Below are positions 1 through 8,713 of a stretch of 31,453 nt of DNA, one piece after another. The stretch spans positions 1 to 31,453 of the forward strand of contig CAYOOT010000026.1 of NCBI GenBank assembly GCA_964405665.1, given 5' to 3'. Origin of the DNA: CAYOOT01 sp964405665. GTDB taxonomy: Bacteria; Bdellovibrionota_C; UBA2361; SZUA-149; CAZDWZ01. The position numbers were made by a program, and so were the translations under genes. Numbering within the stretch: position 1 is the stretch's first letter; each line of letters begins with the position of its first letter. Under the pieces are notes generated by a model. It was not told the origin of the DNA, made no database searches, and saw only the letters and a list, made by a program, of their open reading frames with translations.

Positions 1-272
1 TGAATTTTTTCGTGCTTCTTGTAATTGACTTGGCTTAATTCCCAATTACTTTGTAGATTAAGCCAAAATTGTGCACTGGCACCTAATGCTCTAGAAAGTT
101 TAACTGCCATTTCTGCACTGATTCCTCTTTTACCTTTACAGATTTCATTAACAGTTTTGGGCAATACTCCAATATGCTCAGCCAATGCTGTTTGAGTAAG
201 TTTTCGTTCTTCTAATTCATCTAACAATACACGTCCCGGATGAATTGCTGGTATATGTTCATTTCTTTTCAT
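1..272 (-). CDS. higA: HigA-type antitoxin, XRE family (3' end beyond window)
   Basis: About 90 residues are visible, from an ATG at 270-272 reading leftwards off the window edge. The N-terminus reads MKRNEHIPAIHPGRVLLDEL, followed by a helix-turn-helix with LTQTALAEHIGVLPKTVNEI and KGKRGISAEMAVKLSRALG, then the typical FWLNLQSNWEL tail. This is the HigA/VapI antitoxin pattern. Family members are about 100 aa, so only a few residues are missing. In known systems HigA neutralises the RelE-like mRNA interferase HigB and represses the shared operon. Here the gene directly upstream is reduced to a HigB tail (280-342), so the antitoxin appears to be an orphan. The family call is secure; the present function is inferred. 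Confidence 0.88.
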   Translation of the reverse strand, partial: MKRNEHIPAIHPGRVLLDELEERKLTQTALAEHIGVLPKTVNEICKGKRGISAEMAVKLSRALGASAQFWLNLQSNWELSQVNYKKHEKI

Positions 273-279
273 ATTAACC

Positions 280-342
280 CTAATGATAATCAACTATCTC
301 TACATTAACTGCATTGCCATTATTCCAATTATTATACCACAT
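280..342 (-). pseudogene. HigB toxin remnant (C-terminal tail only)
   Basis: Directly upstream of higA, on the same strand, the frame ending at the TAG of 280-282 reads MWYNNWNNGNAVNVEIVDYH and stop. The ending (D/N)VEIVDYH is the characteristic C-terminus of HigB toxins, and the 7-nt gap to the higA ATG is the normal higBA arrangement. An in-frame stop lies a few codons upstream of this segment. Nothing like the rest of the roughly 90-residue HigB fold is present further upstream. The natural reading is a toxin gene deleted down to its last 20 or so codons. Translation from the ATG at 340-342 is possible but would give no toxin fold. Confidence 0.7.
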
Positions 343-685
343 GGTGGTATTGTTGTAAAAAGGGTATTGATTGGCTTAAAAATAGTAGAATTACAATACA
401 ATTTCGACTAAAAATTTATTTTGTTTCAATCAGCCTCAAAGAAAATATATTTTTGTAATTTTTTAATTAAGCTTCTTGCTTTCAATCAAGCTTATTACAA
501 GATTATGGCCTTATTTAATAATCCCGTGTGTAATAAACATTAAGTCCAACAGCTTGAATTTATATTAAGCATTTTAGAGACTTAGGCGCTGATATTAAAT
601 TAATGATAGTAAACTCAAGCGAAAATGCATAACATCATTTGAACTGATTGTTAGAAATTAATAAGTTATGCAAAGGTAGTTTTTT
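343..685. other. AT-rich intergenic region, no recognised gene
   Basis: About 340 bases separate the decayed higBA locus from the next gene. Both strands carry only very short open frames, with no Shine-Dalgarno-supported start and no RNA gene that I can see. The region probably contains the promoter of the 686 gene and the scar of the higB deletion. An AAAGGTAG purine run a few bases before 686 is the likely ribosome binding site of that gene. Confidence 0.5.
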
Positions 686-1624
686 ATGGCTGAACAAAGT
701 AATGAACCAAAACCTTCAGTGATTTTTCCACAAAGGAAAGAAGAGCAAGCAGCTGCACTTAAATTTCCGGAACCAAATGTATTAACAAGCGAACAAAAAA
801 TTGCTGCTCCACTATCTGCTCTTACCAACTTAGAAAAAGCAACTATTAGAGAAGCAAAAAAAATTTTAAATAGTGAAGTTAAGAAGCAGGGAATTAAAGT
901 GGATCCTGCCTCTGTAAAAGAAACCCTGGATACACTTAATGCCCATGATATTAAGAACATTTTAAGTCTGGATAATAAAGCTAACAATGAAAAATTAGTT
1001 TCAACACTTCTGCAAATTGCCGCTGAAAAGAATTATGATTCTGTAACAGCAAATAAAAAAACAAGAGAGCTGGCTTTTACTACAGCAATAAAAATCTTTT
1101 CTGAATTAAGTAAAAATGGCCGCTTGTCTAATCATGATGATATTAAATCAAGTTTGGCGATGGTCAGCATTTCTGTTGAAGGAAGTAATTCCGCGTTATA
1201 TAAATTAGCAGATCAAGCTTTGTTAAGAATAATCAAGGAAGATCAAAAGACCGATAGAAAATCAGAAAAACTATTGGCCTTATTAAGTGCGGCATTGCCT
1301 GATGTCAACAAAATATCCCAGAGCTCCGAAACTAGTAGAGCACTGGAAATCATCGGTGATATTGAAGAAACTAATCCAAAAATCGAAGCAAAATTAGTGA
1401 GCTTCATGAACGCGAAAAATGCAGCCCCAGCTGTTAAAGCTGCAGCCGCTTATGCTCTAATAAAATCATCAAGTGATGAAGTTAATTTAAAGCAGGCTAC
1501 AGAGCTAATTATAAAAATTAGAAAAGAAAATAATCTAGAAAAAGATCCGGAAGTTCAAAGACTAACGACAAAAGTCAACGATTACCTACATGAACAACTT
1601 ATTAACGCGAATAAGAAAAAATAA
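686..1624 (+). CDS. Hypothetical alpha-helical protein, HEAT-like C-terminal part
   Basis: Not recognised. The 312-aa protein is rich in Lys, Glu, Ala and Ser, and has no signal peptide or membrane segment. The N-terminal 50 residues are low in order and contain several prolines. The rest looks almost entirely helical. Around residues 225-275 the pattern (NPKIEAKLVSFM, then APAVKAAAAYALIKS) resembles paired HEAT/armadillo-type helices, which usually serve as protein-binding scaffolds. It ends in a lysine-rich tail. A purine-rich AAAGGTAG precedes the ATG. The ABC-F gene follows 61 nt later on the same strand. The function is unknown, and the HEAT assignment is a visual impression only. Confidence 0.75.
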   Translation: MAEQSNEPKPSVIFPQRKEEQAAALKFPEPNVLTSEQKIAAPLSALTNLEKATIREAKKILNSEVKKQGIKVDPASVKETLDTLNAHDIKNILSLDNKANNEKLVSTLLQIAAEKNYDSVTANKKTRELAFTTAIKIFSELSKNGRLSNHDDIKSSLAMVSISVEGSNSALYKLADQALLRIIKEDQKTDRKSEKLLALLSAALPDVNKISQSSETSRALEIIGDIEETNPKIEAKLVSFMNAKNAAPAVKAAAAYALIKSSSDEVNLKQATELIIKIRKENNLEKDPEVQRLTTKVNDYLHEQLINANKKK

Positions 1625-1685
1625 AAAACTTCCAAAAAAAGCGTATTTGATGTATCTTCTCGCCTTTTAAAATTTAGTTGATCAA

Positions 1686-3440
1686 ATGTTACGCGTAACT
1701 AATCTTTGCAAATCATACGGCGATAGGACTTTGTTTCGAGATGTCACTTTTAGCATGGCTCCGGGTGAACGATTAGGTCTTGTCGGCAGAAACGGCTGCG
1801 GTAAATCCACGCTTTTTAAATTAATCCTCGGTGAAGAACATGCTGATACCGGGGAGATTAACATGCCTAAGAATTATCGGGTTGGTCACCTGGCACAGCA
1901 CCTTAATTTCAAAGAAGAATCTATTTTGAAAGAAGCTTGCCTGGGACTTCCTAAAGATGAACGTGACCAAGAATATCGCGGAGAAATTATGCTGGCCGGT
2001 TTGGGATTTTCCGAAGCCGACATGCTACAACCGGCAAGTTATTTTTCCGGAGGATTTCAAATAAGAATAAATTTAGCAAAACTGCTGTTATCCGAACCAA
2101 ATCTGCTACTACTTGATGAACCGACAAACTATTTAGATATCGTCTCCATGAGATGGCTTAGTGGGTTTTTAAGTTCCTGGCAAAATGAATTGATTATAAT
2201 TTCCCACGATAGAACTTTCATGGATAGCGTCACTACTCATTCGATGTTTATTCATCGAGGTACAATTCGCAAAGTTCAAGGGGATACGGAAAAACTCTAT
2301 ACTCAAGTTGCCCTTGATGAAGAGATTTACGAAAAAACAAGAGTTAACGAAGATAAAAAAAGAAAAGATTTGGAAGATTTCATTAATCGTTTTCGCGCTC
2401 AGGCCAGCAAAGCCGCTTTAGTTCAATCCAAAGTAAAAGCCCTGGAACGCATGGGAGTTAAAGAAGAATTACAAGATGAACAGTTTTTGGATTTTCAGTT
2501 CTGTGAGGCCGCTTTTCCAGGAAAGTTAATGTTAGAGGCACAAAGCTTATCATTTAATTATCCCGATAGTGCAAAGCTCATTGAAAACTTAAGTTTCAGT
2601 ATTAAAAAGGGGGATCGCATTTGTATTGTTGGAAAAAACGGTAAGGGTAAATCTACCTTGCTAAAATTACTTACCAATGAATTAGCTCCCACTGAAGGCA
2701 AAGTGGCCCCTAGTCAAAATACAAAGTACGGTTATTTCGGACAGTCCAATATTTCCCGCTTATCACCCACTCTAACTGTGGAAGAGGAAATTAGTTCCGT
2801 TAACCCCAATTTAGAAAGAACCAAAATCAGGGGAATTTGCGGCACAATGATGTTTAGCGGCGATGACGCTTTGAAAAAAATATCTGTTTTATCCGGAGGA
2901 GAAAAAAGCCGAGTGCTTTTAGGAAAGTTACTGGCGGCACCGACGAATGTTCTTTTATTGGATGAGCCAACCAATCACCTGGATATGGAATCAATAGAAG
3001 CATTAATTGACAGTCTGAAAAGCTATCAAGGTGCTGTGATTGTGGTTACTCACAGTGAGAGGATCTTAAGTGAATTTGCGCAACGCTTAATTGTCTTCCA
3101 AGAAGGAAGTCCTTATGTCTTTGAACATGATTATGATTATTTCCTGGAAAAAGTAGGTTGGGGCGATGATGATGGGGTATCTTCCCGCCGAAATGGAAAG
3201 AAATCCAAAAAAGATAAGGAAGAAAATACCGCTTATAAAAAGCAAATCACTCAGATTGAAAGAAAAATTGCCGCCATGGAAAAAGAATTTCAAAAAATGG
3301 AAGAAGAATTATCCAAAGCTGCTCTGAAAGGTGATTCACAAGTAATCACCGGGTTATCCTTTCGTCTAAGGGAACTGCAAGAAGAAATTAAAGATCGATA
3401 CACAGAATGGGAATCTCTATCTTCCGGACAAGAAAATTAA
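1686..3440 (+). CDS. ABC-F family ATPase (Uup/EttA-like)
   Basis: A soluble protein with two ATP-binding cassettes and no membrane segments. Cassette 1 has Walker A GRNGCGKST (residues 34-42), a divergent signature FSGGFQIRINLAK, and Walker B LLLLDEPTNYLD. Cassette 2 has Walker A GKNGKGKST (316-324), signature LSGGEKSRVLLGK, Walker B VLLLDEPTNHLD and a VTHS switch histidine. Between them lies a charged helical linker (about 225-290), the part that ABC-F proteins insert near the ribosomal P site. The last 75 or so residues form a Lys/Glu-rich coiled coil, as in Uup-type members. Known ABC-F proteins act on stalled or idling ribosomes. Which subfamily this belongs to, and whether it gives antibiotic resistance, cannot be told here. 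The length of 584 aa is normal. Confidence 0.93.
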   Translation: MLRVTNLCKSYGDRTLFRDVTFSMAPGERLGLVGRNGCGKSTLFKLILGEEHADTGEINMPKNYRVGHLAQHLNFKEESILKEACLGLPKDERDQEYRGEIMLAGLGFSEADMLQPASYFSGGFQIRINLAKLLLSEPNLLLLDEPTNYLDIVSMRWLSGFLSSWQNELIIISHDRTFMDSVTTHSMFIHRGTIRKVQGDTEKLYTQVALDEEIYEKTRVNEDKKRKDLEDFINRFRAQASKAALVQSKVKALERMGVKEELQDEQFLDFQFCEAAFPGKLMLEAQSLSFNYPDSAKLIENLSFSIKKGDRICIVGKNGKGKSTLLKLLTNELAPTEGKVAPSQNTKYGYFGQSNISRLSPTLTVEEEISSVNPNLERTKIRGICGTMMFSGDDALKKISVLSGGEKSRVLLGKLLAAPTNVLLLDEPTNHLDMESIEALIDSLKSYQGAVIVVTHSERILSEFAQRLIVFQEGSPYVFEHDYDYFLEKVGWGDDDGVSSRRNGKKSKKDKEENTAYKKQITQIERKIAAMEKEFQKMEEELSKAALKGDSQVITGLSFRLRELQEEIKDRYTEWESLSSGQEN

Positions 3441-3461
3441 AAAGAATTTATTATTCTTTTT
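3439..3461. terminator. Possible bidirectional terminator between convergent genes
   Basis: AAAAAGAAT and ATTCTTTTT form a 9-bp inverted repeat around a 5-base loop. It spans the 10-nt gap between the ABC-F stop and the stop of the convergent gene at 3451. The stem has only one G-C pair, so it would be weak. The A and T tracts on both sides fit a two-way terminator. Confidence 0.35.
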
Positions 3462-4536
3462 CTAAGTAGTTCTTAATAGATGAAGTATTAACTTTTTTAA
3501 ATATTTCTAAGATATCAAGTCTTTGATAATCTAAGAAAGCATATTTATTGGGATTTATCGGCACTTGGAATTTTTTCATATTATCGCATAATATTTTAAT
3601 TTTATTTTGTATTTCGGGAGAATTTTTTTCAGGCTTTTCCAGTAAACCATGTAAAATTCGATTTTCATACAGTGTATATTCTTGATGTAATGCTTGATCC
3701 GTGGTCACAGCCAACCATTTTTCAGCAGCATTAATATCTAATTTTGAATCACTCCAATCAAAGTCTTTCTTTCCTACTTTATAGCTTTTATCTCGGGCAT
3801 CTAAGAATTTAAAATTATCAATAAATTCCTCAACAAAAATGTCTCTGCGCGCCTCAGGTAATTTGAGACTATCTTTGATCATCAGACCGATCTCGGTATT
3901 AAATTTTTTGTTTTTAAAATTACTTAGCAAATATAATATTCTATCCGATCCTTCTTGGGTTTTATTGAGAACATATTTATCTTCTGATTTCTCAGCGAGA
4001 GGATCTAGAGTTGTAACTGTTTGAGTTTCTACATCATATTTTTTGACTTGTTCCAGAAAATTTAAAAACTTAGTCCTAACCGGATGAATCCTTGGCAAAA
4101 TAGCAGTTTCAAAATTTTTCACCTTAGCAATTTTACTTGCTTCAATAAAAAGAGGTTTAAATTCCGGTAACCGAATAGCCTTTAACAAAAGGTGATTAGC
4201 AGGGCTAATTTCCGCCGGATTTAATAACGCCCGAAGAGAAATGCCCTTATTATTTTTATCAATCTGCTGAAAAGAAACAGCTATTCCTACCTCACCCACT
4301 TCCTTGGCTTCTTTACTTATTTTGGGGCGATGGAAACGAAGATAAAGTGTTATCTTCTTGATACCTTCTCCTATACGCAGTTCCCATTGTTCTGGATCTG
4401 ATTCTAGACGATCATATTTACAGCGAATTTCATTCTTATGAGTGGCTAAAAAAATATCAAAACTTTTTGTAGCAGTAGATAATTTATCTTTTGCTATTTT
4501 TTCTTCTGAAATTTTTGTAGCAACAATTTGAGTCAT
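3451..4536 (-). CDS. Hypothetical 361-aa protein
   Basis: Not recognised. It is a soluble protein with no signal peptide or membrane segment and with many charged residues. The N-terminal half contains alternating hydrophobic stretches that suggest beta structure (QWELRIGEGIKKITLYLRF, then VGIAVSFQQI). The C-terminal half looks helical, ending near LDILEIFKKVNTSSIKNYLE. It faces the 853-aa gene at 4737 across a 200-nt divergent gap, so the two may share a control region. Its base composition matches its neighbours, and nothing marks it as recently acquired. No function is proposed. Confidence 0.75.
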   Translation of the reverse strand: MTQIVATKISEEKIAKDKLSTATKSFDIFLATHKNEIRCKYDRLESDPEQWELRIGEGIKKITLYLRFHRPKISKEAKEVGEVGIAVSFQQIDKNNKGISLRALLNPAEISPANHLLLKAIRLPEFKPLFIEASKIAKVKNFETAILPRIHPVRTKFLNFLEQVKKYDVETQTVTTLDPLAEKSEDKYVLNKTQEGSDRILYLLSNFKNKKFNTEIGLMIKDSLKLPEARRDIFVEEFIDNFKFLDARDKSYKVGKKDFDWSDSKLDINAAEKWLAVTTDQALHQEYTLYENRILHGLLEKPEKNSPEIQNKIKILCDNMKKFQVPINPNKYAFLDYQRLDILEIFKKVNTSSIKNYLEKE

Positions 4537-4736
4537 CAGCTTGTCTTTAAAATTCTTAAATTTTCAAGATTCAATACTGTTATGGTTTTAAATTGAAACT
4601 TTGCTGCCAAATAAATTTAATACTTTCTAAGTTGCCATAATAATTGAAGAATTTATTAACAAAAGCCTATTCGATGATGAGGCCTTTCTTTAATATTTAT
4701 CCATAACATCCTTAATAGAAAAATTAGAAAAGTTGT

Positions 4737-7298
4737 ATGCCTGATTTTCCAAAAAAATTGCCTCTGGGTACTGTTGAAAAGCTAAAACTTCCCGATCCAC
4801 AGGAAGTTAAAAATCTGGCTTTGCAATTAGAACAGGCTGAAAAATTTGACGCCTTTGGCCTAATTTCACGATTTAGCGGTTATACAGAAAGCCTAAGAAA
4901 AGAACTGAAATTAGAACAAAATAAAAATAGAATTGAAATTAAAGAATATCAAAAAAGCTTAAAAGAAATTGGAAAGAGTTTATCCGATTCCAATACATTT
5001 CTTACAAATACTGAAATCGCCCTCAGAACCACTAGAACCACCGCTGTAGTTGTCGGCGCCACTATCGCAACAGGAGGAATTGTCGGGGGAACAATTACTG
5101 GCGGACTGATCGCTGGATCTACTGCTGTAATTGGAAGTTCAGCAACAGCAATTGCTGCTGGCACTACTATCGGCACTGTTGCCGGCTTAAGTGGAAATAT
5201 CGTTGAAGCAATTGGTCATCTGGACCGTGGCAATCAAACAAGAGATCAGGCAATACAAAATGCTTTGAATCAAACTATTGTTGATTTACAGGCAACGGCA
5301 ACAGCCAGCGCCGGGATGCTTGCCGGAGTAGGTTTTGCCGGAAGAATTGTCGGGCCAATAACTTCTTTATTAAAAAAAGTTTTATTCGGTGGAGTTACCG
5401 GCTCCGCTCAAGCAATCTCTTCTCAACTGATGAATACCGGAATAAACACAATTAGCGGGAGAGAAAATTTTTCCTTTAATAAGTTAAGAAAAGAGTTGTT
5501 ACAAAATGGTCTTGTCGGTTTACTTGCCGGTGCCTGGGGAACTCGTTTGGGAGTTGCTCGTGAAGGAATGAAAACTGTAACAACTAAGGGACTGGTGATG
5601 ACATCAGAAGTTGCCGGGGATTTGGGATTAGGATTGGGTTCAGCTAAAACTTTTTCTTCTCTTGAAGGTAGAGCAATGACTTTTGAGGAAATTGCCAATG
5701 AAGTTTCCGGTTCAATCGTGGGAACGGCTGCCGGAGAATTTGCTTCGGTAACAAGCAGTAAAAAATCAGTTGATTACAGTGATATTCACGCTGTGGAAAC
5801 CAGAAAGCTTTTTTCTGAAACAGCAACAATTTCATTTTCAAAAGGAAAAGTCATTTCTACAGAAACAACAATCCCCCATCCTTCTGCTTCCAGGAAAAAA
5901 ACTACTACTATTATTCATCCGTATGAAAATTTAGTTATTCAAACATTGGACAAATTAATTGACTTACAATCAAAAATTGATCGTTACCAGGCAGGCATCG
6001 ATAAAGCTTTGTCTTTGGAATTTTCTAATGCAAGAATATTCACTCGTTGGAGTGCTAATCTTAAAGCAAAGTTTGCAGAATTCCAAAAGGGACTGTTATC
6101 TAAAGAATTTAATCAAGTATTAGCTGTTTTATCGCCAATTGAAATTGAATTTTTTAAAAGCGAGAAAACACCCCAAAATTTGCTAAAAAAAATTAATGCT
6201 CTGGCAAACAGTAACGATAATATTTTTCCTGCTCTGGCAGATTATCTTTTAAGGAATCATTATCAATGGGCACTTGCTAATCCAAAAGATCCTTTTTCAA
6301 AAATAATTTTTGATATGGCAAAGCTACGTATCGAAACTAAGATTGCCGATGAAGCACCTGTTCGAAGAGAAAGTCTGAGGTTAGCAAATATCTCAGTAAG
6401 TAAATATTCAACTGAAGGTTATGACCCGGAAACTAGAATCGTTAAAGATTTATATTCAAAAATCCTCGGTTCAGAAAAAGTTGATCTTTTAATGACCGAT
6501 GAGTCTTTATGCCTGCAAAGGATAAAAAGTGAAATTAATCATCCAGGAACAATTAAAGATTTAAATATTTTTGAACAAATGCTTATCCGACACTGCAAAC
6601 TAAGGCAAATAGTTCTCAATTCAGAATATGCCGGATTATTAGATAAAATTGCCGGATACTTGTTAAGTCACCATAAAGTCTCTCGAAGTGAAGTTAAAAA
6701 AGAAATTGCCAAATTAAAAATCTGCGTAGCAGAAGGCATTGCCTGCGGTTGCGGTTTTGATCCGGATATTAAAAATAGTATTAAAATTACTATTGATGAA
6801 AAATTTAGAATAAGTGCAGGAAGTTTTATTCAAAATGCTTATTCCCTAAAAAAACTGGAAGGTTTTTTTGAAAGTTTTCTAAATACTCAATATGGCTCAG
6901 CTACTAAAGAATTTAAATCCAGGTTTAAAGAATTGCAGGAAAGATTTAGAAATGCTTTTCCTGAATATGAAAGTTTATTAAATCAACTCGCTGCGGGAAG
7001 TATACTGCCGTTGGATTTCCAGCAAAAAGTCAGAGAAATCATTCCAGAATACCCGAAAGTTTTTAGATCAACAAACCCTTTTGTAGAAATACTATTAGAA
7101 GCCCAAAAAAGATTTATAGAAAAATACGACTTTGATTTAAAGAATAAAATAATTGATCAGCCTGCTTATGATCAAGTAATAATCGAATTAACTGAGAAAT
7201 TAGATAAAATTATCCAAGAATTAAAAGATGCTTGGAGTAAGAATGAGGCTTATCCATTGCCTGAAGCAGTCACGACGATTCTTAGAACCCTTAATTAA
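4737..7298 (+). CDS. Large hypothetical protein with glycine/alanine-rich hydrophobic tract
   Basis: Not recognised; 853 aa. A charged helical N-terminus of about 95 residues contains a likely coiled coil (KELKLEQNKNRIEIKEYQKS). It is followed by a long Gly/Ala/Thr/Val tract at about residues 101-153 (for example GGIVGGTITGGLIAG, then AIAAGTTIGTVAGLSG), with small residues spaced as in glycine-zipper membrane helices. Further hydrophobic, glycine-rich pieces follow to about 325 (GMLAGVGFAG, GLVGLLAGAWG). The remaining 500 residues look soluble and helical, with one Cys-rich spot CVAEGIACGCGFD. There is no signal peptide. The layout recalls membrane-inserting effectors and toxins, but I have no family match and this is only an analogy. 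Confidence 0.8.
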   Translation: MPDFPKKLPLGTVEKLKLPDPQEVKNLALQLEQAEKFDAFGLISRFSGYTESLRKELKLEQNKNRIEIKEYQKSLKEIGKSLSDSNTFLTNTEIALRTTRTTAVVVGATIATGGIVGGTITGGLIAGSTAVIGSSATAIAAGTTIGTVAGLSGNIVEAIGHLDRGNQTRDQAIQNALNQTIVDLQATATASAGMLAGVGFAGRIVGPITSLLKKVLFGGVTGSAQAISSQLMNTGINTISGRENFSFNKLRKELLQNGLVGLLAGAWGTRLGVAREGMKTVTTKGLVMTSEVAGDLGLGLGSAKTFSSLEGRAMTFEEIANEVSGSIVGTAAGEFASVTSSKKSVDYSDIHAVETRKLFSETATISFSKGKVISTETTIPHPSASRKKTTTIIHPYENLVIQTLDKLIDLQSKIDRYQAGIDKALSLEFSNARIFTRWSANLKAKFAEFQKGLLSKEFNQVLAVLSPIEIEFFKSEKTPQNLLKKINALANSNDNIFPALADYLLRNHYQWALANPKDPFSKIIFDMAKLRIETKIADEAPVRRESLRLANISVSKYSTEGYDPETRIVKDLYSKILGSEKVDLLMTDESLCLQRIKSEINHPGTIKDLNIFEQMLIRHCKLRQIVLNSEYAGLLDKIAGYLLSHHKVSRSEVKKEIAKLKICVAEGIACGCGFDPDIKNSIKITIDEKFRISAGSFIQNAYSLKKLEGFFESFLNTQYGSATKEFKSRFKELQERFRNAFPEYESLLNQLAAGSILPLDFQQKVREIIPEYPKVFRSTNPFVEILLEAQKRFIEKYDFDLKNKIIDQPAYDQVIIELTEKLDKIIQELKDAWSKNEAYPLPEAVTTILRTLN

Positions 7299-7329
7299 AA
7301 TTTGAGCAACAAAACTAAAATAATAGATA

Positions 7330-7836
7330 CTACAACAATAAATACATGTGTTTTTCATTGAGAAATTGATTCTCAACTTTAAAGGCTCTTGGCTCATTGC
7401 CGAATTCCAGAAAACCAAAGGAACGATAAAGCTTTTCCGCCGCAGTTTGTGAGGAAGAGACTGCCAATTGTAATTGCTCGATTCCGGGAATCAGAGATAT
7501 TTCAGCCAGTAATTTTGTAAGCAGGGCCTTAGATATGCCCTGTCCTCGATATTCCGGCAGCACATATACGCCCCAAATAATTCCTTTATGACGAATTCTA
7601 AAACGGGGCTCTCGTCGTACTCCCATTAAACCGATTAAGGTTCCCGTGTCAGTAAAAGCACCCAGAGTAAATTTATCTTCCGATGGCCCCAGCCAACTGA
7701 TTAATTCTTGATCGGACATTTTTTCAAATTCTTCAGGAGTCTGGCCAAAAGCCCCAGGAGATTCCAGCAAACCGACAAGTCGTAAATCTCGAAAAGGTAC
7801 GAGATCTTTAGCTGAAAGGATTTTTACTTGATACAT
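7330..7836 (-). CDS. GNAT-family N-acetyltransferase
   Basis: The 168-aa protein has the GNAT fold throughout. A strand carries IIWGVYVLPEYRGQGISKAL, containing the acetyl-CoA pyrophosphate-binding motif A signature R-G-Q-G-x-S/A, and is followed by a helix. A second strand, EQLQLAVSSSQTAAEKLYRS, then leads to FGFLEFGNEPRAFKV, the usual motif B region. It would transfer an acetyl group from acetyl-CoA to an amine. The substrate cannot be told; similar single-domain members modify small molecules or protein N-termini. The ATG at 7836 follows GGTGA at a reasonable distance. It lies alone between the 853-aa gene (convergent) and the palindromic repeat pair at 7873. Confidence 0.9.
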   Translation of the reverse strand: MYQVKILSAKDLVPFRDLRLVGLLESPGAFGQTPEEFEKMSDQELISWLGPSEDKFTLGAFTDTGTLIGLMGVRREPRFRIRHKGIIWGVYVLPEYRGQGISKALLTKLLAEISLIPGIEQLQLAVSSSQTAAEKLYRSFGFLEFGNEPRAFKVENQFLNEKHMYLLL

Positions 7837-7872
7837 AATTTCACCGCGACTAAAAGGGCACAGTCCTATTAA

Positions 7873-7965
7873 ACGGGAGCTCGGACTTTAGTCCGCTTAA
7901 TACCAGATTTTTATTTTGCGGTACTAAAATATTTGGAAATAAGCGGACTAAAGTCCGCGCTCCGT
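7873..7965. repeat. REP-like palindromic repeat, inverted pair
   Basis: Two copies of a GC-rich unit face each other across 42 AT-rich bases. The left arm, 7873-7898, contains CGGACTTTAGTCCGCTT. The right arm, 7941-7965, contains AAGCGGACTAAAGTCCGC. The arms are nearly perfect inverted copies over about 25 bases. Each arm is itself an imperfect palindrome (CGGACT, two bases, AGTCCG), so the pair can form two small hairpins or one large one. It lies between the GNAT gene and the lptE stop. The same core recurs at 14089-14136, so it is a dispersed family. Confidence 0.75.
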
Positions 7966-7977
7966 AGTTTTATGCTT

Positions 7978-8574
7978 TTAAAAATCAGCCGCTACAGCAT
8001 CTAGATAAATTCTGCGGGAAGCTTCATCCACCAAAGCTTCTACCACTTGATCTTCTTGCCCTCTTTGAACTTCACGATCTCCGGCATTACTTCCTAAATC
8101 TCCCAACGTATCACTACTCGAACCACCTTGAGCAAAGTCTGAACTGGAAGTAACAACTAAATCCCTAACGCCGGCAACGTTATCAGAGATACTCATCCCG
8201 CCGTTTTTATATAAGAGCTGCCCATTTTTCTTTCTCAGTTCCACTGCCACTGTTAAAACTAAACTGTTTTCTGTTTCAATATCGGTGTTAGAAGTAACCC
8301 CACTTACTCGGCTATCCAAGTCCACAACTTTTGCCAAAAGTATCGCATCAGCTTCCCCTTCGTTTTCTACAATTTTCACAACACCATATCTTTCAAAACG
8401 TGATCGCAGAGCTTCTGTAAAACGCTCACCTAAATTGGCTTCTGTGGTGTTATTTTCTGCAATAGGAATTGCTACAGTTTTAATATCGGGAGGCAAAATT
8501 GAACCACTACCCTGGAATTGATAGCCACAAGAAAAAATAGATAAAGATAGTAGTAAAAATGCAAATTTTTTCAT
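7978..8574 (-). CDS. lptE: LptE-like LPS-assembly lipoprotein
   Basis: The 198-aa protein starts with a lipoprotein signal (MKKFAFLLLSLSIFSC, lipid-carrying Cys16), followed by GYQFQG. This Cys-Gly-Tyr-x-(F/L) start is typical of LptE. The next part, IKTVAIPIAENNTTEANLGE, then LGERFTEALRSRFERYG and VENEGEADAILLAKV, follows the family pattern. LptE plugs the LptD beta-barrel and helps insert lipopolysaccharide into the outer membrane. The stretch at about 125-165 is unusually Ser/Asp/Gly-rich. The gene is divergent from leuS with 130-140 nt between them, whereas in Escherichia coli lptE follows leuS on the same strand. The link with leuS supports the call. Confidence 0.85.
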   Translation of the reverse strand: MKKFAFLLLSLSIFSCGYQFQGSGSILPPDIKTVAIPIAENNTTEANLGERFTEALRSRFERYGVVKIVENEGEADAILLAKVVDLDSRVSGVTSNTDIETENSLVLTVAVELRKKNGQLLYKNGGMSISDNVAGVRDLVVTSSSDFAQGGSSSDTLGDLGSNAGDREVQRGQEDQVVEALVDEASRRIYLDAVAADF

Positions 8575-8713
8575 ATTTAGTCCTAATTTGTTGAGCCTCA
8601 GTTAACTAGCATATTAAAGATAAAAGCTCTAGCTATTGAAAAAAAATCAATTTACGCTTAATCTTCCTGCTTATTCTGATATTTCTTAGGTTTTTAATGG
8701 GAGCTTGAAGTAC

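Noticed and set aside
658..987. Antisense open frame overlapping the start of the 686 gene
   Set aside because: It is opposite a gene with a better start and helical composition. The Cys/Ser/Leu-rich translation looks like the complement of a Lys/Glu-rich protein.
8575..8713. T-box or leucine attenuator before leuS
   Set aside because: I see no T-box sequence, specifier loop or terminator in the 130-140 nt between lptE and leuS, and T-boxes are rare in Gram-negative bacteria.
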